Below, in pieces: positions 16,895 to 25,817 of a stretch of 64,000 nt of DNA. Origin of the DNA: Micromonospora kangleipakensis (GTDB taxonomy: Bacteria > Actinomycetota > Actinomycetes > Mycobacteriales > Micromonosporaceae); the NCBI RefSeq assembly GCF_004217615.1, contig NZ_SHLD01000001.1:4960001-5024000 (forward strand). The letters are read 5' to 3'. Each line of letters begins with the position of its first letter. The stretch's first letter is position 1. The position numbers and the translations under genes are program-made. The notes under the pieces are model-generated. The model saw only the letters and a list, made by a program, of their open reading frames with translations. It was not told the origin of the DNA and did no database searches.

Positions 16895-19132
16895 TCAGGT
16901 CCCGGGCAGGTCAGCCCGCAGCCGCGCCACCAGGTGGCGGACGGCGGCCTGAAAGTCGTCGTCGGGGCTGAACCGGTGTCCCTGGATCGGTGGCGGCACG
17001 GTGTCGTCCGGCCGGGCCAGCAGCCCGTGCGGGTCGCGCAGCCGCCGGTCCACCCCGTTCGCTGGATCAGCCGGGTCGGTCGGCCTCCCGGCGACCGAGC
17101 GGCCCGGGTCCGGGGAGAAGACCCAGCGACCGATGGGATCGGTGTCCCGCCACAGGTTGAGCCAGCGCCACCTCACCCGGTCGCCGATGTCGCACAGCGT
17201 GGCGTGGCCCAGGTGCGCGGGAAAGACCCTGCTGTAGAGGCGGGGAGAGGCATAGGTCAGCAGCGCGATCCGGTCGAGGCAGGCGGGCTGCAGTTGCAGC
17301 ACGGTCGCCGCCGCCAGGACTGCGCCGTGACTGTGCCCGGAGAGAACCAGGGTTCCGCCGTGACTGGTGAGGTACCGGATCCGCCGGGTGAGCTCGGGCA
17401 CGGCGCGTTCGGCATAGCAGGGCGGGGCGAACGGGTGGGCGGCGCGCGGCCAGAACGTGGCGAGATCCCACAGCACTCCGACGAAGCGGGTACGCGCGGT
17501 CGGCCGGTGGGTCAACAGGGCGGCGACCGCCATCGCGATGGCGAAGAGCCCAGTCAGGTTGGTGCCCAGGTGGCTGATGAACACCGTAGATCGGGCCAGC
17601 GGCTCTCCGCCGATGCGGAGGCCGAGATCTCTCGGCCCGATGCCCGCGAGCGACAGTCCGGCGGAGCCGAGGATCAGCGCGAAGATGATCGCGTACGCGG
17701 CGGGCAGCGGCCAACTCCGGTCGGTCAACTGCGCCCGGGCGATGGCATTGCGCACCGCGCGGACCCGAGGGTGCGGTTCCGGCGGGGCGTCCGGGAAGTC
17801 GTGGCGCAGGATTTCCATCGCCGCCCGGCGCCGGTGCCATATCGTCAGCCGGCTGCGCAGGAGGGCGGCGACCGCGGTCACCAGCAGGGCCACGAAGAAG
17901 CCCATCGCGGCCCACCGGTACGCCAGCGGCGGTAACAGTGGCGGGACCCCGGCAGGCAACAGACGGCGCGGTGTGGGCTCGACGTCCCGGTCGAGATAGT
18001 CGGAGGTCGCGTAGACGATGGCAGACGAGAACGCGACCCCGAGGCCGATGGCGAGGGTGATGACCACGGGGGCGCCCAGGCCGCCGAGGAACGCCGGGGT
18101 GCTCGTCCGGCTCGGCTGGCGCACCACGACCGCGCTGAGGATCAACAGCAGCACGACCTGGCTCAGGTAGAGCCAGGCGACCAGGGAGCCGTAGTTGGGC
18201 AACTCGGTCCCCGGGATCCACCGGGACCGGGGCAGGGCGGCGTAACCGAGCGTCAGCGCGGTGAGGGCCAGCATGGCCACCAGTACCGCCCGGCTGGCGA
18301 CTCCGAGCCGCCGGTCCTGCGGGTGGCCGGGCCGGGCCGGACGGCAGAGCAGCGCCGTGGCGGCGACGATGACGGCGATGGTGAGGGCGAGGAGGCCGTA
18401 GCCGACGGTCCGATCGTCATGCGGGGCGACCACGCCGAGCACGACGACGTCGACGGTGCCCACTGCGATCGCGACGTGCAGGGCCCGCAGCCGGCGGAGG
18501 AAGGTCTGGTTGTCCCAGAAGTCGTGGTCGTCGAGCCGGAAGGCGCCGAGACCGCCCGGCACCGCTTCGGCGGAGGCGTCCTCGGGCAGCCGCCACGACC
18601 GCGCCCCGAGCCACCAGATGACCGCGACGGCGGCGATCGGCACCAGGGCGAGCAGCGCCACGCGCTGACCCGGCTGCACGCCGGCCATCCAGGAGATCGA
18701 CCGGCGGCCGTCTGTGCAACGCGGGTCGGCGGCGCACTGCCAGGCGACGAGGTCGACTGCCACGCCGGTCACCGACAGCACGTACATCGCGGTCAGGGTC
18801 CCGGCCAGCAGTCTGCAGGTCGCCCGGGCGACCGCCCCGGAGCCGGCCGCTGCCGGCGGTAGCATCCAGATCGCGATGTTGCTCAGCATGAACGGAAGCA
18901 GCAGCATCAGGGCGAAGGCCCGGGTGGCTCTGCCGCCGGTCAGGTTGCCCCAGCGGTAGGCCTCGATCAGCACCCCGCCGGGCCCCCTCGGCTCGCCGAA
19001 GCCCGCCCTGGGACGGAAGAATCCGGCGTTCTCGTCGCCGGCCACCCTGGTCACGATCGGTCGGTCGAGGGTCTCCTCCGCACTGGAGCCGCCGACGCCC
19101 GGCACCCGCAACTCCGTCGTTTCCACCGGCAC
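16895..19132 (-). CDS. Polytopic membrane protein with C-terminal lipase-like domain
   Basis: Encodes 745 residues with about ten hydrophobic segments between residues 75 and 530. The C-terminal soluble domain contains TLVLSGHSHGAVLAAATVLQL (nucleophile-elbow GHSHG, Ser near 599). Downstream TYASPRLY, WRDTDPIG (possible Asp) and a late GHRF (possible His) complete a plausible alpha/beta-hydrolase triad. The N-terminus begins LRVPGVGGSSAEETL, a motif seen in uncharacterised actinobacterial proteins. Membrane-tethered lipase or esterase activity is a reasonable inference, not established. No operon partner. Confidence 0.75.
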   Translation of the reverse strand: MPVETTELRVPGVGGSSAEETLDRPIVTRVAGDENAGFFRPRAGFGEPRGPGGVLIEAYRWGNLTGGRATRAFALMLLLPFMLSNIAIWMLPPAAAGSGAVARATCRLLAGTLTAMYVLSVTGVAVDLVAWQCAADPRCTDGRRSISWMAGVQPGQRVALLALVPIAAVAVIWWLGARSWRLPEDASAEAVPGGLGAFRLDDHDFWDNQTFLRRLRALHVAIAVGTVDVVVLGVVAPHDDRTVGYGLLALTIAVIVAATALLCRPARPGHPQDRRLGVASRAVLVAMLALTALTLGYAALPRSRWIPGTELPNYGSLVAWLYLSQVVLLLILSAVVVRQPSRTSTPAFLGGLGAPVVITLAIGLGVAFSSAIVYATSDYLDRDVEPTPRRLLPAGVPPLLPPLAYRWAAMGFFVALLVTAVAALLRSRLTIWHRRRAAMEILRHDFPDAPPEPHPRVRAVRNAIARAQLTDRSWPLPAAYAIIFALILGSAGLSLAGIGPRDLGLRIGGEPLARSTVFISHLGTNLTGLFAIAMAVAALLTHRPTARTRFVGVLWDLATFWPRAAHPFAPPCYAERAVPELTRRIRYLTSHGGTLVLSGHSHGAVLAAATVLQLQPACLDRIALLTYASPRLYSRVFPAHLGHATLCDIGDRVRWRWLNLWRDTDPIGRWVFSPDPGRSVAGRPTDPADPANGVDRRLRDPHGLLARPDDTVPPPIQGHRFSPDDDFQAAVRHLVARLRADLPGT

Positions 19133-19222
19133 CTGCCGTCCCGTCGACTGTTCGCCGCGGTCGCTTACCCGTTGCGCCGCGCCCTACGCGGCTTTCGGCC
19201 GGTCAACCGCCTGTCCGCAGCT

Positions 19223-19352
19223 TCAGCGGCGATTCGCCTCGAGCGCCAGCAGGCCCTGCGATTGCACGACGGAGACCGACAGGGTCTTGTACCCGACATC
19301 GTCGAAGAGCACGGTCATCCGGTCCTTCTCGTATCCGAGGACCATGCCTGAT
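19223..19352 (-). pseudogene. Out-of-frame C-terminal tail of the RecQ-like gene
   Basis: In the frame next to the helicase frame the DNA encodes GSGMVLGYEKDRMTVLFDDV then GYKTLSVSVVQSQGLLALEAN, ending TGA at 19223. It joins naturally to the upstream HSTVRHAKWG if one G is added to the G-run at 19353-19355. It is therefore the displaced C-terminus of the RecQ-like protein, removed by a one-base deletion or a base-call error. Confidence 0.8.
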
Positions 19353-20862
19353 CCCACTTGGCGTGCCGGACGGTGCTGTGCAGTGGGTACGGCCCGTCCG
19401 CCGGGAGCACCTCGGAGGTGCCGCCGTGGCAGTTGTCGCAGTGCCGGCAGGGGTGGCTCAGCTGCTCTCCGAAGTAGCCCAGCAGTGCTTGCATACGGCA
19501 GCCCCGGCTCTCGGCGAATCGGCGCATCATGTCGGTGCGGGAACGCTGCCCGGCCTGATAGCGGGCGTACTCGGCCAGCGCCTCCCGAGCCGCCTGATCG
19601 GGCAGGGGCGCATACCGAGGGACGCTGAGCTCACCCTTGGTGCCTGTCGCCACCGCGCCGACCTGCTCAAGCAGACTGATGTGGCTGGCGACCTTGCGCT
19701 GTCCCAGGCCGGTGGCCCTCACCAGCGCGCTGCGCGTCATCGGGCCGTTGTGCAGGACCGCCGCGACCGCTCGCAGCTCGTCCAGTTCAGGTGCGCCGCC
19801 GTTGAAGAAGCGTTGCAGGGCAATGTCTTCGGCTCGGTAGAGCAGCAACGCCCGGGCCGGCTCACCGTCGCGCCCCGCCCGCCCGATCTCCTGCAGGTAG
19901 CTGTCCGGTGAGTCGGGCAGCGCCACATGTGCCACCCAGCGGATGTTCTGCTTGTCGATGCCCATGCCGAACGCCGACGTGGCGACCATGATCGGCACCC
20001 GGTCGGCGAGGAAGTCTTCGTGGCGGCGGTGACGCACCCCAGCCGCCATACCACCGTGGTAGGCCTTCGCGGGAAAACCCGCGTCGGAAAGCCGTTCCGC
20101 GAGTTCCTCGGCGGCGCGCCGGGTCGGCACATACACGATGCCGGGCGGGTCGGCCTCCTTGAGCAGGGTGAGCAGCCTACGCCAGCGGTAGTCCTCGCTG
20201 GGGCAGTGCACGGCCGCCACGAAGAGGTTCGGACGGTCCAGTCCGGACAGGACCAGCCGCGGCTTGCGCATGCCGAGCCGCGCGGTGATGTCTTCGCGGA
20301 CCGGCGGCGATGCCGTGGCGGTCAGTGCCACGACCGGCGGGCGGCCCAGGCCGCGGATGAGGTGGCCGAGGGTGAGGTAGTCGGGGCGAAAATCATGCCC
20401 CCAGGACGAGATGCAGTGCGCCTCGTCGACCGCCACCAGCGCCGGACGCAACGCGCGGACCTCGGCCAGCCGCTCCGGCGAACTGAGCTGCTCCGGCGTG
20501 ATGAACAGGAACTTCGCGGCACCCGAGCGAAGCTCGGCCAGCGCAGCGGCCTGCTTGCTCGGGCTCTCCGCGGAGCTGATCCGAACCGCACGCAAAGCAG
20601 GATCCCCCCGCTCGTTGAGGTTGCCGATCTGGTCCTGCTGCAATGCCAGCAGCGGTGAGATCACCACCGTGGGGCCGCGCAGCAGCGTGGCGGGAACCTG
20701 GTAGACGGCAGACTTCCCGCCCCCGGTTGGCAGCACGACCAGCGTGTCGCGGCCCGCCAGCAGCGCGCGCATCGCGCGCATTTGCGTAGCTCGCAGCTTC
20801 TGCCAGCCGAAGTGTCCACGCGCGGCGCGGCGTAGCCGCAGGGAGCGAAAGATAATCATCAT
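19315..20862 (-). CDS. RecQ-family ATP-dependent DNA helicase, C-terminus frameshifted
   Basis: Encodes 515 residues. Superfamily 2 motifs are complete: Walker A LPTGGGKSAVYQ (about 44-55), VDEAHCISSWGHDFRP near 140, ALTATAS, and motif VI QEIGRAGRDGEPARA near 325. A RecQ-type zinc-binding cluster (C-x16-CRHCDNC) follows at about 457-480. It unwinds DNA 3' to 5' in repair and recombination. After HAKW the frame shifts and ends within about ten residues (DQAWSSDTRRTG), replacing a conserved tail of about 43 residues encoded at 19223-19352. The helicase core should be unaffected. Confidence 0.93.
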   Translation of the reverse strand: MMIIFRSLRLRRAARGHFGWQKLRATQMRAMRALLAGRDTLVVLPTGGGKSAVYQVPATLLRGPTVVISPLLALQQDQIGNLNERGDPALRAVRISSAESPSKQAAALAELRSGAAKFLFITPEQLSSPERLAEVRALRPALVAVDEAHCISSWGHDFRPDYLTLGHLIRGLGRPPVVALTATASPPVREDITARLGMRKPRLVLSGLDRPNLFVAAVHCPSEDYRWRRLLTLLKEADPPGIVYVPTRRAAEELAERLSDAGFPAKAYHGGMAAGVRHRRHEDFLADRVPIMVATSAFGMGIDKQNIRWVAHVALPDSPDSYLQEIGRAGRDGEPARALLLYRAEDIALQRFFNGGAPELDELRAVAAVLHNGPMTRSALVRATGLGQRKVASHISLLEQVGAVATGTKGELSVPRYAPLPDQAAREALAEYARYQAGQRSRTDMMRRFAESRGCRMQALLGYFGEQLSHPCRHCDNCHGGTSEVLPADGPYPLHSTVRHAKWDQAWSSDTRRTG

Positions 20863-20889
20863 CGCCGGGCATGCTAGCCAACCGCACAG

Positions 20890-21279
20890 GTGGACCTGAA
20901 GATCAGCAGCGGCGCCTTCAACACGGGCGACTTCGTGCGGAACGCGCTGCTACTGGCAGCGGCTGGAATCCTGCTCGGGCTCATCGCCACACTGCGATTC
21001 TCCCCGCTCGGCGCCGTGCTGACCGGCGTCGTGTAGGCGGGCAGCTATCTCGCCATGCTGACCCGCCCACCATGGCTACTGCGCCTACTCGGTCACAAGG
21101 TGACCGTGGCCGGCCAGCACGCCGACCTGGCCACCCCGGTGCGGACCGGCACGACGCTGCTGATCGGTGCCGCGATACTGGTCGCCGTGCCCAGCGTTCA
21201 GCGCTGGCGGCGCTGGCCACGACAGCCCGCCAGTTGCGCGGTGCCCGGGGTGTGGCCGCCGGTGGGTGCCTCTACCTGA
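20890..21279 (+). pseudogene. Small membrane protein gene interrupted by an in-frame amber codon
   Basis: From the GTG at 20890 the frame reads VDLKISSGAFNTGDFVRNAL, then two hydrophobic helices (LLAAAGILLGLIATLRF and GAVLTGVV). It hits TAG at 21034-21036, then continues AGSYLAMLTRPPWLLRLLG and HKVTVAGQHADLATPVRTGT. The flow across the TAG is seamless, and a Tyr codon (TAC or TAT) would restore it. The last residues before the TGA at 21277 look non-homologous and merge with the next relic. It is judged a decayed gene of unknown function. Confidence 0.65.
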
Positions 21280-21381
21280 AACGACTGGACGACGTCGACG
21301 AGAGCTCGCTGCGCGAGCTCATCGATCGTACGGTGCGGGGTGCACAAGGGCGTCGACCGGGCCAGCGAACGCCGACGATAG
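21190..21381 (+). pseudogene. DUF1801-like gene remnant
   Basis: GGCLYLKRLDDVDESSLREL then IDRTVR matches the typical C-terminus of DUF1801 (YdhG-like) proteins. After the codon for VR one extra G in a GGGG run near 21340 shifts the frame, and the next frame continues VHKGVDRASERRR to a TAG at 21379. The N-terminal two thirds are missing. 21382-21583 shows nothing recognisable. Confidence 0.55.
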
Positions 21382-21583
21382 CGGGATGGCGAGAGGTACT
21401 TCTCCCGGTGTCGCGACGAGCGGCACGCAGTGCCCGCGCAGCACCATCGAACTGCTCCGGGGTCGATCCAACGGCCTGTCGATCGCCGAGGATGGATGAA
21501 GTCGCTCACGCGACCCCTTTCCGTTCGATGATCAGCGAACTACGGTGGGCGCAGCGCTCGTGCCAGCGGACGGGGGGTGCACA

Positions 21584-23176
21584 GTGGAGGAGTTCGACTA
21601 CATTGTGGTCGGTGCAGGCTCGGCCGGCTGCGTGCTGGCCAACCGGCTGACCGAGGATCGGGGCACCCGGGTGCTGCTGATCGAGGCGGGTGGCTGGGAT
21701 CGCAGCCCGTTCGTCCGCATCCCCAAGAGCTTCAGCCGGCTGATGGACGACCGGCGCACCGCCTGGCACTACCCTGCCGACGCGGGGCCGGCGCACCGCG
21801 AGGTCTGGCAGCGCGGTCGCATGATCGGGGGATCCAGCTCGATCAACGGGATGGTGTACGGCCGCGGCGACCGGCTCGACTACGACGGACTGGAACGCCT
21901 CGGTAACCCCGGTTGGGGGTGGAACACCATGCTGCCGATCTTCAAGCAGCTGGAGGACAACCCGTTCGGCCCCTCCGAGGTACGCGGCGCCGGCGGGCCG
22001 CTGCGGCTGTCCAGCGCGACCGACACCGACGAGCTCTGCGAGGAGACGATCGCGGCCGGGGTGGAGCTGGGCTGGCGCCGGTCGGACGACCTGAACGCCG
22101 ACGACGACGAGCGGATCGGCTACCTCATGGCGACCATCCGCGACGGTCGCCGGACCAGCGCCGCCGACGCGTTCCTGCACCCGGTCCGCAACCGGCCCAA
22201 CCTGACGATCGCGGTGGGGACGGTCGTGCTCCGGGTCCTCATCCAGGGCGGCCGAGCGATCGGGGTGCGCGCCCGTCGGCACGCTCGGACGGTCGACTAC
22301 GCGGCCTCCGCCGAGGTCATCCTCGCCGCCGGCGCGATCGCGACGCCGCAGTTGTTGCAGGTTTCCGGCATCGGTCCGGCCGACACGCTGGGCCGCGCCG
22401 GTGTCGACGTGCTGCTCGACCGGGCCCGGGTGGGAACCGGCCTGCGTGAGCACCGATCAATGCCGTTGCAGTTCCGGCTGACCGCCAGGGGCGGCTACAA
22501 CCCGATGCTCAGCAACCGGATCGGTCAGGGGCGGGCACTGCTGCGCTACCTGCTGACCCGCCGAGGACCGCTCGCCCTGCCGGTGTACGACGTCGGGGCG
22601 TTCATCCGGTCAGGCCCGGAGGCCGATCATCCCGACGCGCAGCTGCTGATCGCGCCCTTCTCGGCGGCACCACCGCGTCCCGGGCACGCGCTGGAGCTGG
22701 AGACCGAGCCGGGGCTGATGGCCCTGGCCACGGTGACCCGGCCGGACAGCGAGGGCAGCCTGGCCATCACGTCGGCCGACCCGGAGGCCCCACCCCGGAT
22801 CGTCGCCAACTACTTCAGTACCGCGCATGACCGTCACCTCGCGGTGGGTGCCTTCCGGCGGATGCGGGAGCTGTTCGCCACCGGGCCGATCGCGAAGCGG
22901 ATCTCCGCGGAGACAGTGCCCGGTCCGGCAGTACAGGACGATGACGAGATCATCCACGCGGCGCTGACGCTCGGCTACTGCGGCTACCACGCGGTAGGGA
23001 CCTGCGCGATGGGCCCGGGCGACGAGTTCGTGGTCGACCCGCAGCTCCGGGTCCGCGGCGTGGACGGCCTACGGGTCGTTGACGCCTCCGTGCTGCCGGT
23101 ACTGGTCTCGGGCTACCTCAACGCCCCGGTGATGGCACTGGCCTGGCGGGCCGCCGACCTGATCCTCGCGGGCTGA
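21584..23176 (+). CDS. GMC-family FAD-dependent oxidoreductase
   Basis: Encodes 530 residues from the GTG at 21584, chosen because a G-rich ribosome site (GGGGGG) lies 7 nt upstream and the FAD motif then falls at the N-terminus; a GTG at 21545 is possible. Domains: VVGAGSAGCVLANRL (dinucleotide-binding), the GMC signature GRMIGGSSSINGMVYGR, and C-terminal GYHAVGTCAMG with the catalytic His. The family oxidises alcohols, choline or sugars. It is followed, convergently, by a TetR gene and then an SDR and tautomerase, which may share a redox pathway. Substrate unknown. Confidence 0.92.
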   Translation: MEEFDYIVVGAGSAGCVLANRLTEDRGTRVLLIEAGGWDRSPFVRIPKSFSRLMDDRRTAWHYPADAGPAHREVWQRGRMIGGSSSINGMVYGRGDRLDYDGLERLGNPGWGWNTMLPIFKQLEDNPFGPSEVRGAGGPLRLSSATDTDELCEETIAAGVELGWRRSDDLNADDDERIGYLMATIRDGRRTSAADAFLHPVRNRPNLTIAVGTVVLRVLIQGGRAIGVRARRHARTVDYAASAEVILAAGAIATPQLLQVSGIGPADTLGRAGVDVLLDRARVGTGLREHRSMPLQFRLTARGGYNPMLSNRIGQGRALLRYLLTRRGPLALPVYDVGAFIRSGPEADHPDAQLLIAPFSAAPPRPGHALELETEPGLMALATVTRPDSEGSLAITSADPEAPPRIVANYFSTAHDRHLAVGAFRRMRELFATGPIAKRISAETVPGPAVQDDDEIIHAALTLGYCGYHAVGTCAMGPGDEFVVDPQLRVRGVDGLRVVDASVLPVLVSGYLNAPVMALAWRAADLILAG

Positions 23177-23192
23177 GCAGCGGGTGATCGTC

Positions 23193-23207
23193 GCGGCGGG
23201 CCGCCGC
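23193..23207. terminator. Bidirectional hairpin between convergent genes
   Basis: GCGGCG-GGC-CGCCGC forms a compact hairpin in the 31-bp space between the GMC oxidoreductase stop and the TetR stop. Its position between convergent genes suits a shared terminator. Confidence 0.4.
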
Positions 23208-23828
23208 TCAGTCGGTTGCCGGCCGCGCCTGCGTGGGCACCTGGAGCAGGTCCAGGCAGTTGCGCCAGAGCGCCTCGAGTTGGGCCGGATCGTTGAGCAG
23301 CTTCGCGAGCAGCGCGCGTCCCTCGATCTGCGCGACGATGGACCGTGCGGCGTCGCGGGCGTCGACCAGCGCGCCGGCCTGGCCCTGGGCCTTCGCCTCC
23401 ATGACGACCTCCTCGATCAGGTCGATCTGGGCCTCGAAGATCCCCTGTAGCCGGCTGCGGATCTCCTCGTTCTGGTTGCTGAGCTCCAGCGCGAGGTTGC
23501 CGAACAGGCAACCGGCGACCAGACCGACCTTCTGCTGCCCGGCTCGCTGCACCTCCTCCGTGGTCTCGAAGAGGTCTCGCAGGCGCCGCAGCGGATCGTG
23601 ACCACTGCTGAGCACCTCGACCCACTGCCGCCGCTGGGCCGCCCAGTGCTCGTCGATGACAGTCAGCGCGAGCGCCTGCTTCGACTCGAAGAAGTAGTAG
23701 AAGCTGCCCTTCGGCACTCCTGCCGTCGAGCAGATCTCGGCCACGCCCAGCGGCGAATACCCGCGCTGCTCGATCAGCGTCGCCGCAGCGCCGAGGATCT
23801 TGTTCCGCGCGTCACTCGTCCGTCCCAT
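23208..23828 (-). CDS. TetR/AcrR-family repressor
   Basis: Encodes 206 residues from the ATG at 23828 (MGRTSDARNKILGAAATLIE); a start at 23864 would overrun the operator. The HTH is at residues 25-50 (GVAEICSTAGVPKGSFYYFFESKQALALTVI). The C-terminal helical domain binds an unknown ligand. Two identical palindromic cores lie between this gene and the divergent SDR gene, so it most likely represses itself and the SDR-tautomerase pair. Confidence 0.93.
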   Translation of the reverse strand: MGRTSDARNKILGAAATLIEQRGYSPLGVAEICSTAGVPKGSFYYFFESKQALALTVIDEHWAAQRRQWVEVLSSGHDPLRRLRDLFETTEEVQRAGQQKVGLVAGCLFGNLALELSNQNEEIRSRLQGIFEAQIDLIEEVVMEAKAQGQAGALVDARDAARSIVAQIEGRALLAKLLNDPAQLEALWRNCLDLLQVPTQARPATD

Positions 23829-23842
23829 GGAGTAGACGATAC

Positions 23843-23877
23843 ACGACCGGTCGTCTAGCTTCATAGCCGACCGGTCG
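23843..23877. promoter_or_regulatory. Twin TetR operators
   Basis: ACGACCGGTCGT (23843-23854) and CGACCGGTCG (23868-23877) are palindromes whose centres are 24 bp apart; both extend into GTCTAG on the right. They lie between the TetR gene and the divergent SDR gene. The repeat of the same 10-bp core within one short spacer strongly suggests cooperative binding by the adjacent TetR protein. Confidence 0.8.
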
Positions 23878-23921
23878 TCTAGTAGTCATCGAGGCTTCGG
23901 CCAACCAGGAAGAGGTTCATC

Positions 23922-24638
23922 ATGGGCACCAAACAGGGTCAGAAGGTCGTTGTGATCACCGGTGCGTCTCAGGGCATCGGCGCCGGCCTGGTCGACGCGT
24001 ACCGCAAGCTCGGCTACGGCGTCGTGGCCACCTCACGCTCGATCACCGCCGCCGACGACCCGGAAATCGTGGCCGTTCGGGGCGACATCGCAGACGCCGA
24101 CACCGCGGATCGGGTGGTCACCGCCGCCCTGGACCGCTTCGGCCGTATCGACACCCTCGTGAACAACGCCGGCGCCTTCGTCGCCAAGCCGTTCACCGAC
24201 TACACCGACGAGGAGTTCAACCTGCTCACCGGGGTCAACCTCGCCGGGTTCTTCCATCTCACCCGGCGCGTCCTGCCGCACATGCTCGCCGTCGGCGGGG
24301 GACACATCGTCAACATCACGACCAGCCTGGTGGACCAGCCCAACTCCAACGTGCCGTCCGTGCTCGCGTCGCTCACCAAGGGTGGCCTCAGCTCCGCCAC
24401 GAAGTCCCTGGCCATCGAGTACGCCGGCCGAGGAGTGCGGGTCAACGCCGTCGCTCCGGGGATCATCAAGACCCCGATGCACCCGGTTGAGTTCCACGAG
24501 ACGTACGCCGGGCTGCACCCGGTCGGCCGGATGGGCGAGACGAGCGACATCGTCGACGCCGTCGTCTACCTCGAATCCGCCCCGTTCGTCACAGGCGAGA
24601 TCCTGCACGTCGACGGCGGCCAGAACGCCGGCCACTGA
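23922..24638 (+). CDS. SDR-family oxidoreductase with altered catalytic motif
   Basis: Encodes 238 residues. The NAD(P)-binding TGASQGIG (about 13-20), the NNAG motif (VNNAGAF) and the C-terminal VTGEILHVDGGQNAGH identify a classical short-chain dehydrogenase. The usual Tyr-x3-Lys is replaced: in VPSVLASLTKGGLSSATK the residue four before the Lys is Ala, so the catalytic Tyr is missing at its normal place. The Ser of the triad is probably in NITTSL. Some SDR subfamilies share this form, so it may use another residue or be non-catalytic. It is followed after 30 bp by the tautomerase. Confidence 0.88.
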   Translation: MGTKQGQKVVVITGASQGIGAGLVDAYRKLGYGVVATSRSITAADDPEIVAVRGDIADADTADRVVTAALDRFGRIDTLVNNAGAFVAKPFTDYTDEEFNLLTGVNLAGFFHLTRRVLPHMLAVGGGHIVNITTSLVDQPNSNVPSVLASLTKGGLSSATKSLAIEYAGRGVRVNAVAPGIIKTPMHPVEFHETYAGLHPVGRMGETSDIVDAVVYLESAPFVTGEILHVDGGQNAGH

Positions 24639-24668
24639 CCGGACCCGAACCGCCCGAAAGGACCCGAC

Positions 24669-24908
24669 ATGCCCATCGTCACGATTCAGATCACCCGCGA
24701 GGGAACCAGCCCCGGCGCGACGGCGGCGACCGCCGAGGAGAAGGCGGCGCTCATCCAGGGCGTGAGCAAACTGCTGCTCGACGTGCTGCACAAGCCGTTG
24801 ACGTCCACCTTCGTCGTCATTGACGAAGTCGAGACCGAGAACTGGGGCCGAGGCGGGCTTCCCGTCGAACAGTTCCGTGAGCAGCAGCGCTCGCTCGCCA
24901 GCGAATAG
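24669..24908 (+). CDS. 4-oxalocrotonate tautomerase family protein
   Basis: Encodes 79 residues, the usual size for a single-domain tautomerase. The mature protein would start with the catalytic Pro (MPIVTIQITREG) after loss of Met. LIQGVSKLLLDVLHKPLTSTFVVIDEV matches the family core. It probably tautomerises a small keto/enol acid. It is the second gene of an SDR-tautomerase operon preceded by AAAGGA and probably repressed by the divergent TetR protein. Confidence 0.88.
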   Translation: MPIVTIQITREGTSPGATAATAEEKAALIQGVSKLLLDVLHKPLTSTFVVIDEVETENWGRGGLPVEQFREQQRSLASE

Positions 24909-25107
24909 CACCCTGCGGTGGAGCGGGGCGCACCGAAACGGATCGATGACCAGACCCGAGCTGGATCTGGACCATCGCCCGGTGCGCCCCCTTCCGCCGA
25001 ACCGGGACGAGGCCGGGGGCGCAACGGCCGGCGTCGATGAAACCCGCAGGAGGTACGGGGAGGCACAACGACCGGCGGACGCCCGCCGGCCGGCCTACAG
25101 TGTGGGA

Positions 25108-25752
25108 ATGTGGGAGTCGGTTGCCGCTCCGTTGATGGGCCTGATGGCCGCCATGGCCGCGGCTGCCCCGACGCCGACACCGGTCCCTCCGGACTCCGCG
25201 CCGGTGCTGACGTCGACGCCGTTCGGCGCGCTGCCCGGGCAGCGGGTGACCCACACCATCACGATCGCCGGCGGCGGCACCCTCACCAACACGCGGGTCA
25301 CCTTCACCACCACGGCTGATCTCGACGGGGTCACCGCCCGGGCCGAACCGGGTCAGTGCACGGCGTCCCCTCGCACCATCGTCTGCGAGCTCGGCGACCT
25401 GCGCCTGGGCACCGCCCCGGCGGTGCCGCGGATCACGATCACCGGGCGGGTCCGCCCCGGTGTGCCGCCGGGCACGATGGTCCGCAACCGGGTCAGTGTC
25501 ACCTCGCTGGAGTCCACCGCCACGGGCGCCCAGTTCGCCAGCAACGCTTATCTGCTCCCGGGGTCGACGGCCACGCCCACCGACCCGGCGCTGGAGTCGC
25601 CGGCCGCGGCGAGCGACGTCCCGCCCGGACGGTCGATGCGGGTGCCGGCCGTCGCGGCGGTGGTGCTGGCCGGCGCCGTCGTCGCGGGCGCCCTGCTGAC
25701 CCGGGGGCGGCTACGGCGGCGGCAGAGCCCACCGCCGCACGGCGACCTGTAA
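25108..25752 (+). CDS. Secreted or wall-associated membrane-anchored protein
   Basis: Encodes 214 residues from the ATG at 25108. A possible -10 box TACAGT is 7 bp upstream, so the message may be leaderless. It has a short signal-like N-terminus (LMGLMAAMAAAA), then a beta-rich domain of DUF11 type (VTHTITIAGGGTLTNTRVTF and later VRNRVSVTSLESTATGAQFA), a Pro/Ala linker, a C-terminal transmembrane helix (VPAVAAVVLAGAVVAGALL) and a basic tail. This layout fits an adhesin-like surface protein. Function unknown. Next on the strand is the M23 peptidase. Confidence 0.65.
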   Translation: MWESVAAPLMGLMAAMAAAAPTPTPVPPDSAPVLTSTPFGALPGQRVTHTITIAGGGTLTNTRVTFTTTADLDGVTARAEPGQCTASPRTIVCELGDLRLGTAPAVPRITITGRVRPGVPPGTMVRNRVSVTSLESTATGAQFASNAYLLPGSTATPTDPALESPAAASDVPPGRSMRVPAVAAVVLAGAVVAGALLTRGRLRRRQSPPPHGDL

Positions 25753-25817
25753 CGATCAGCCGCCGGGATCCGATGTAGCAGAGCGACGGACATCGGGTTC
25801 GACGGCAGGAGCACGGC

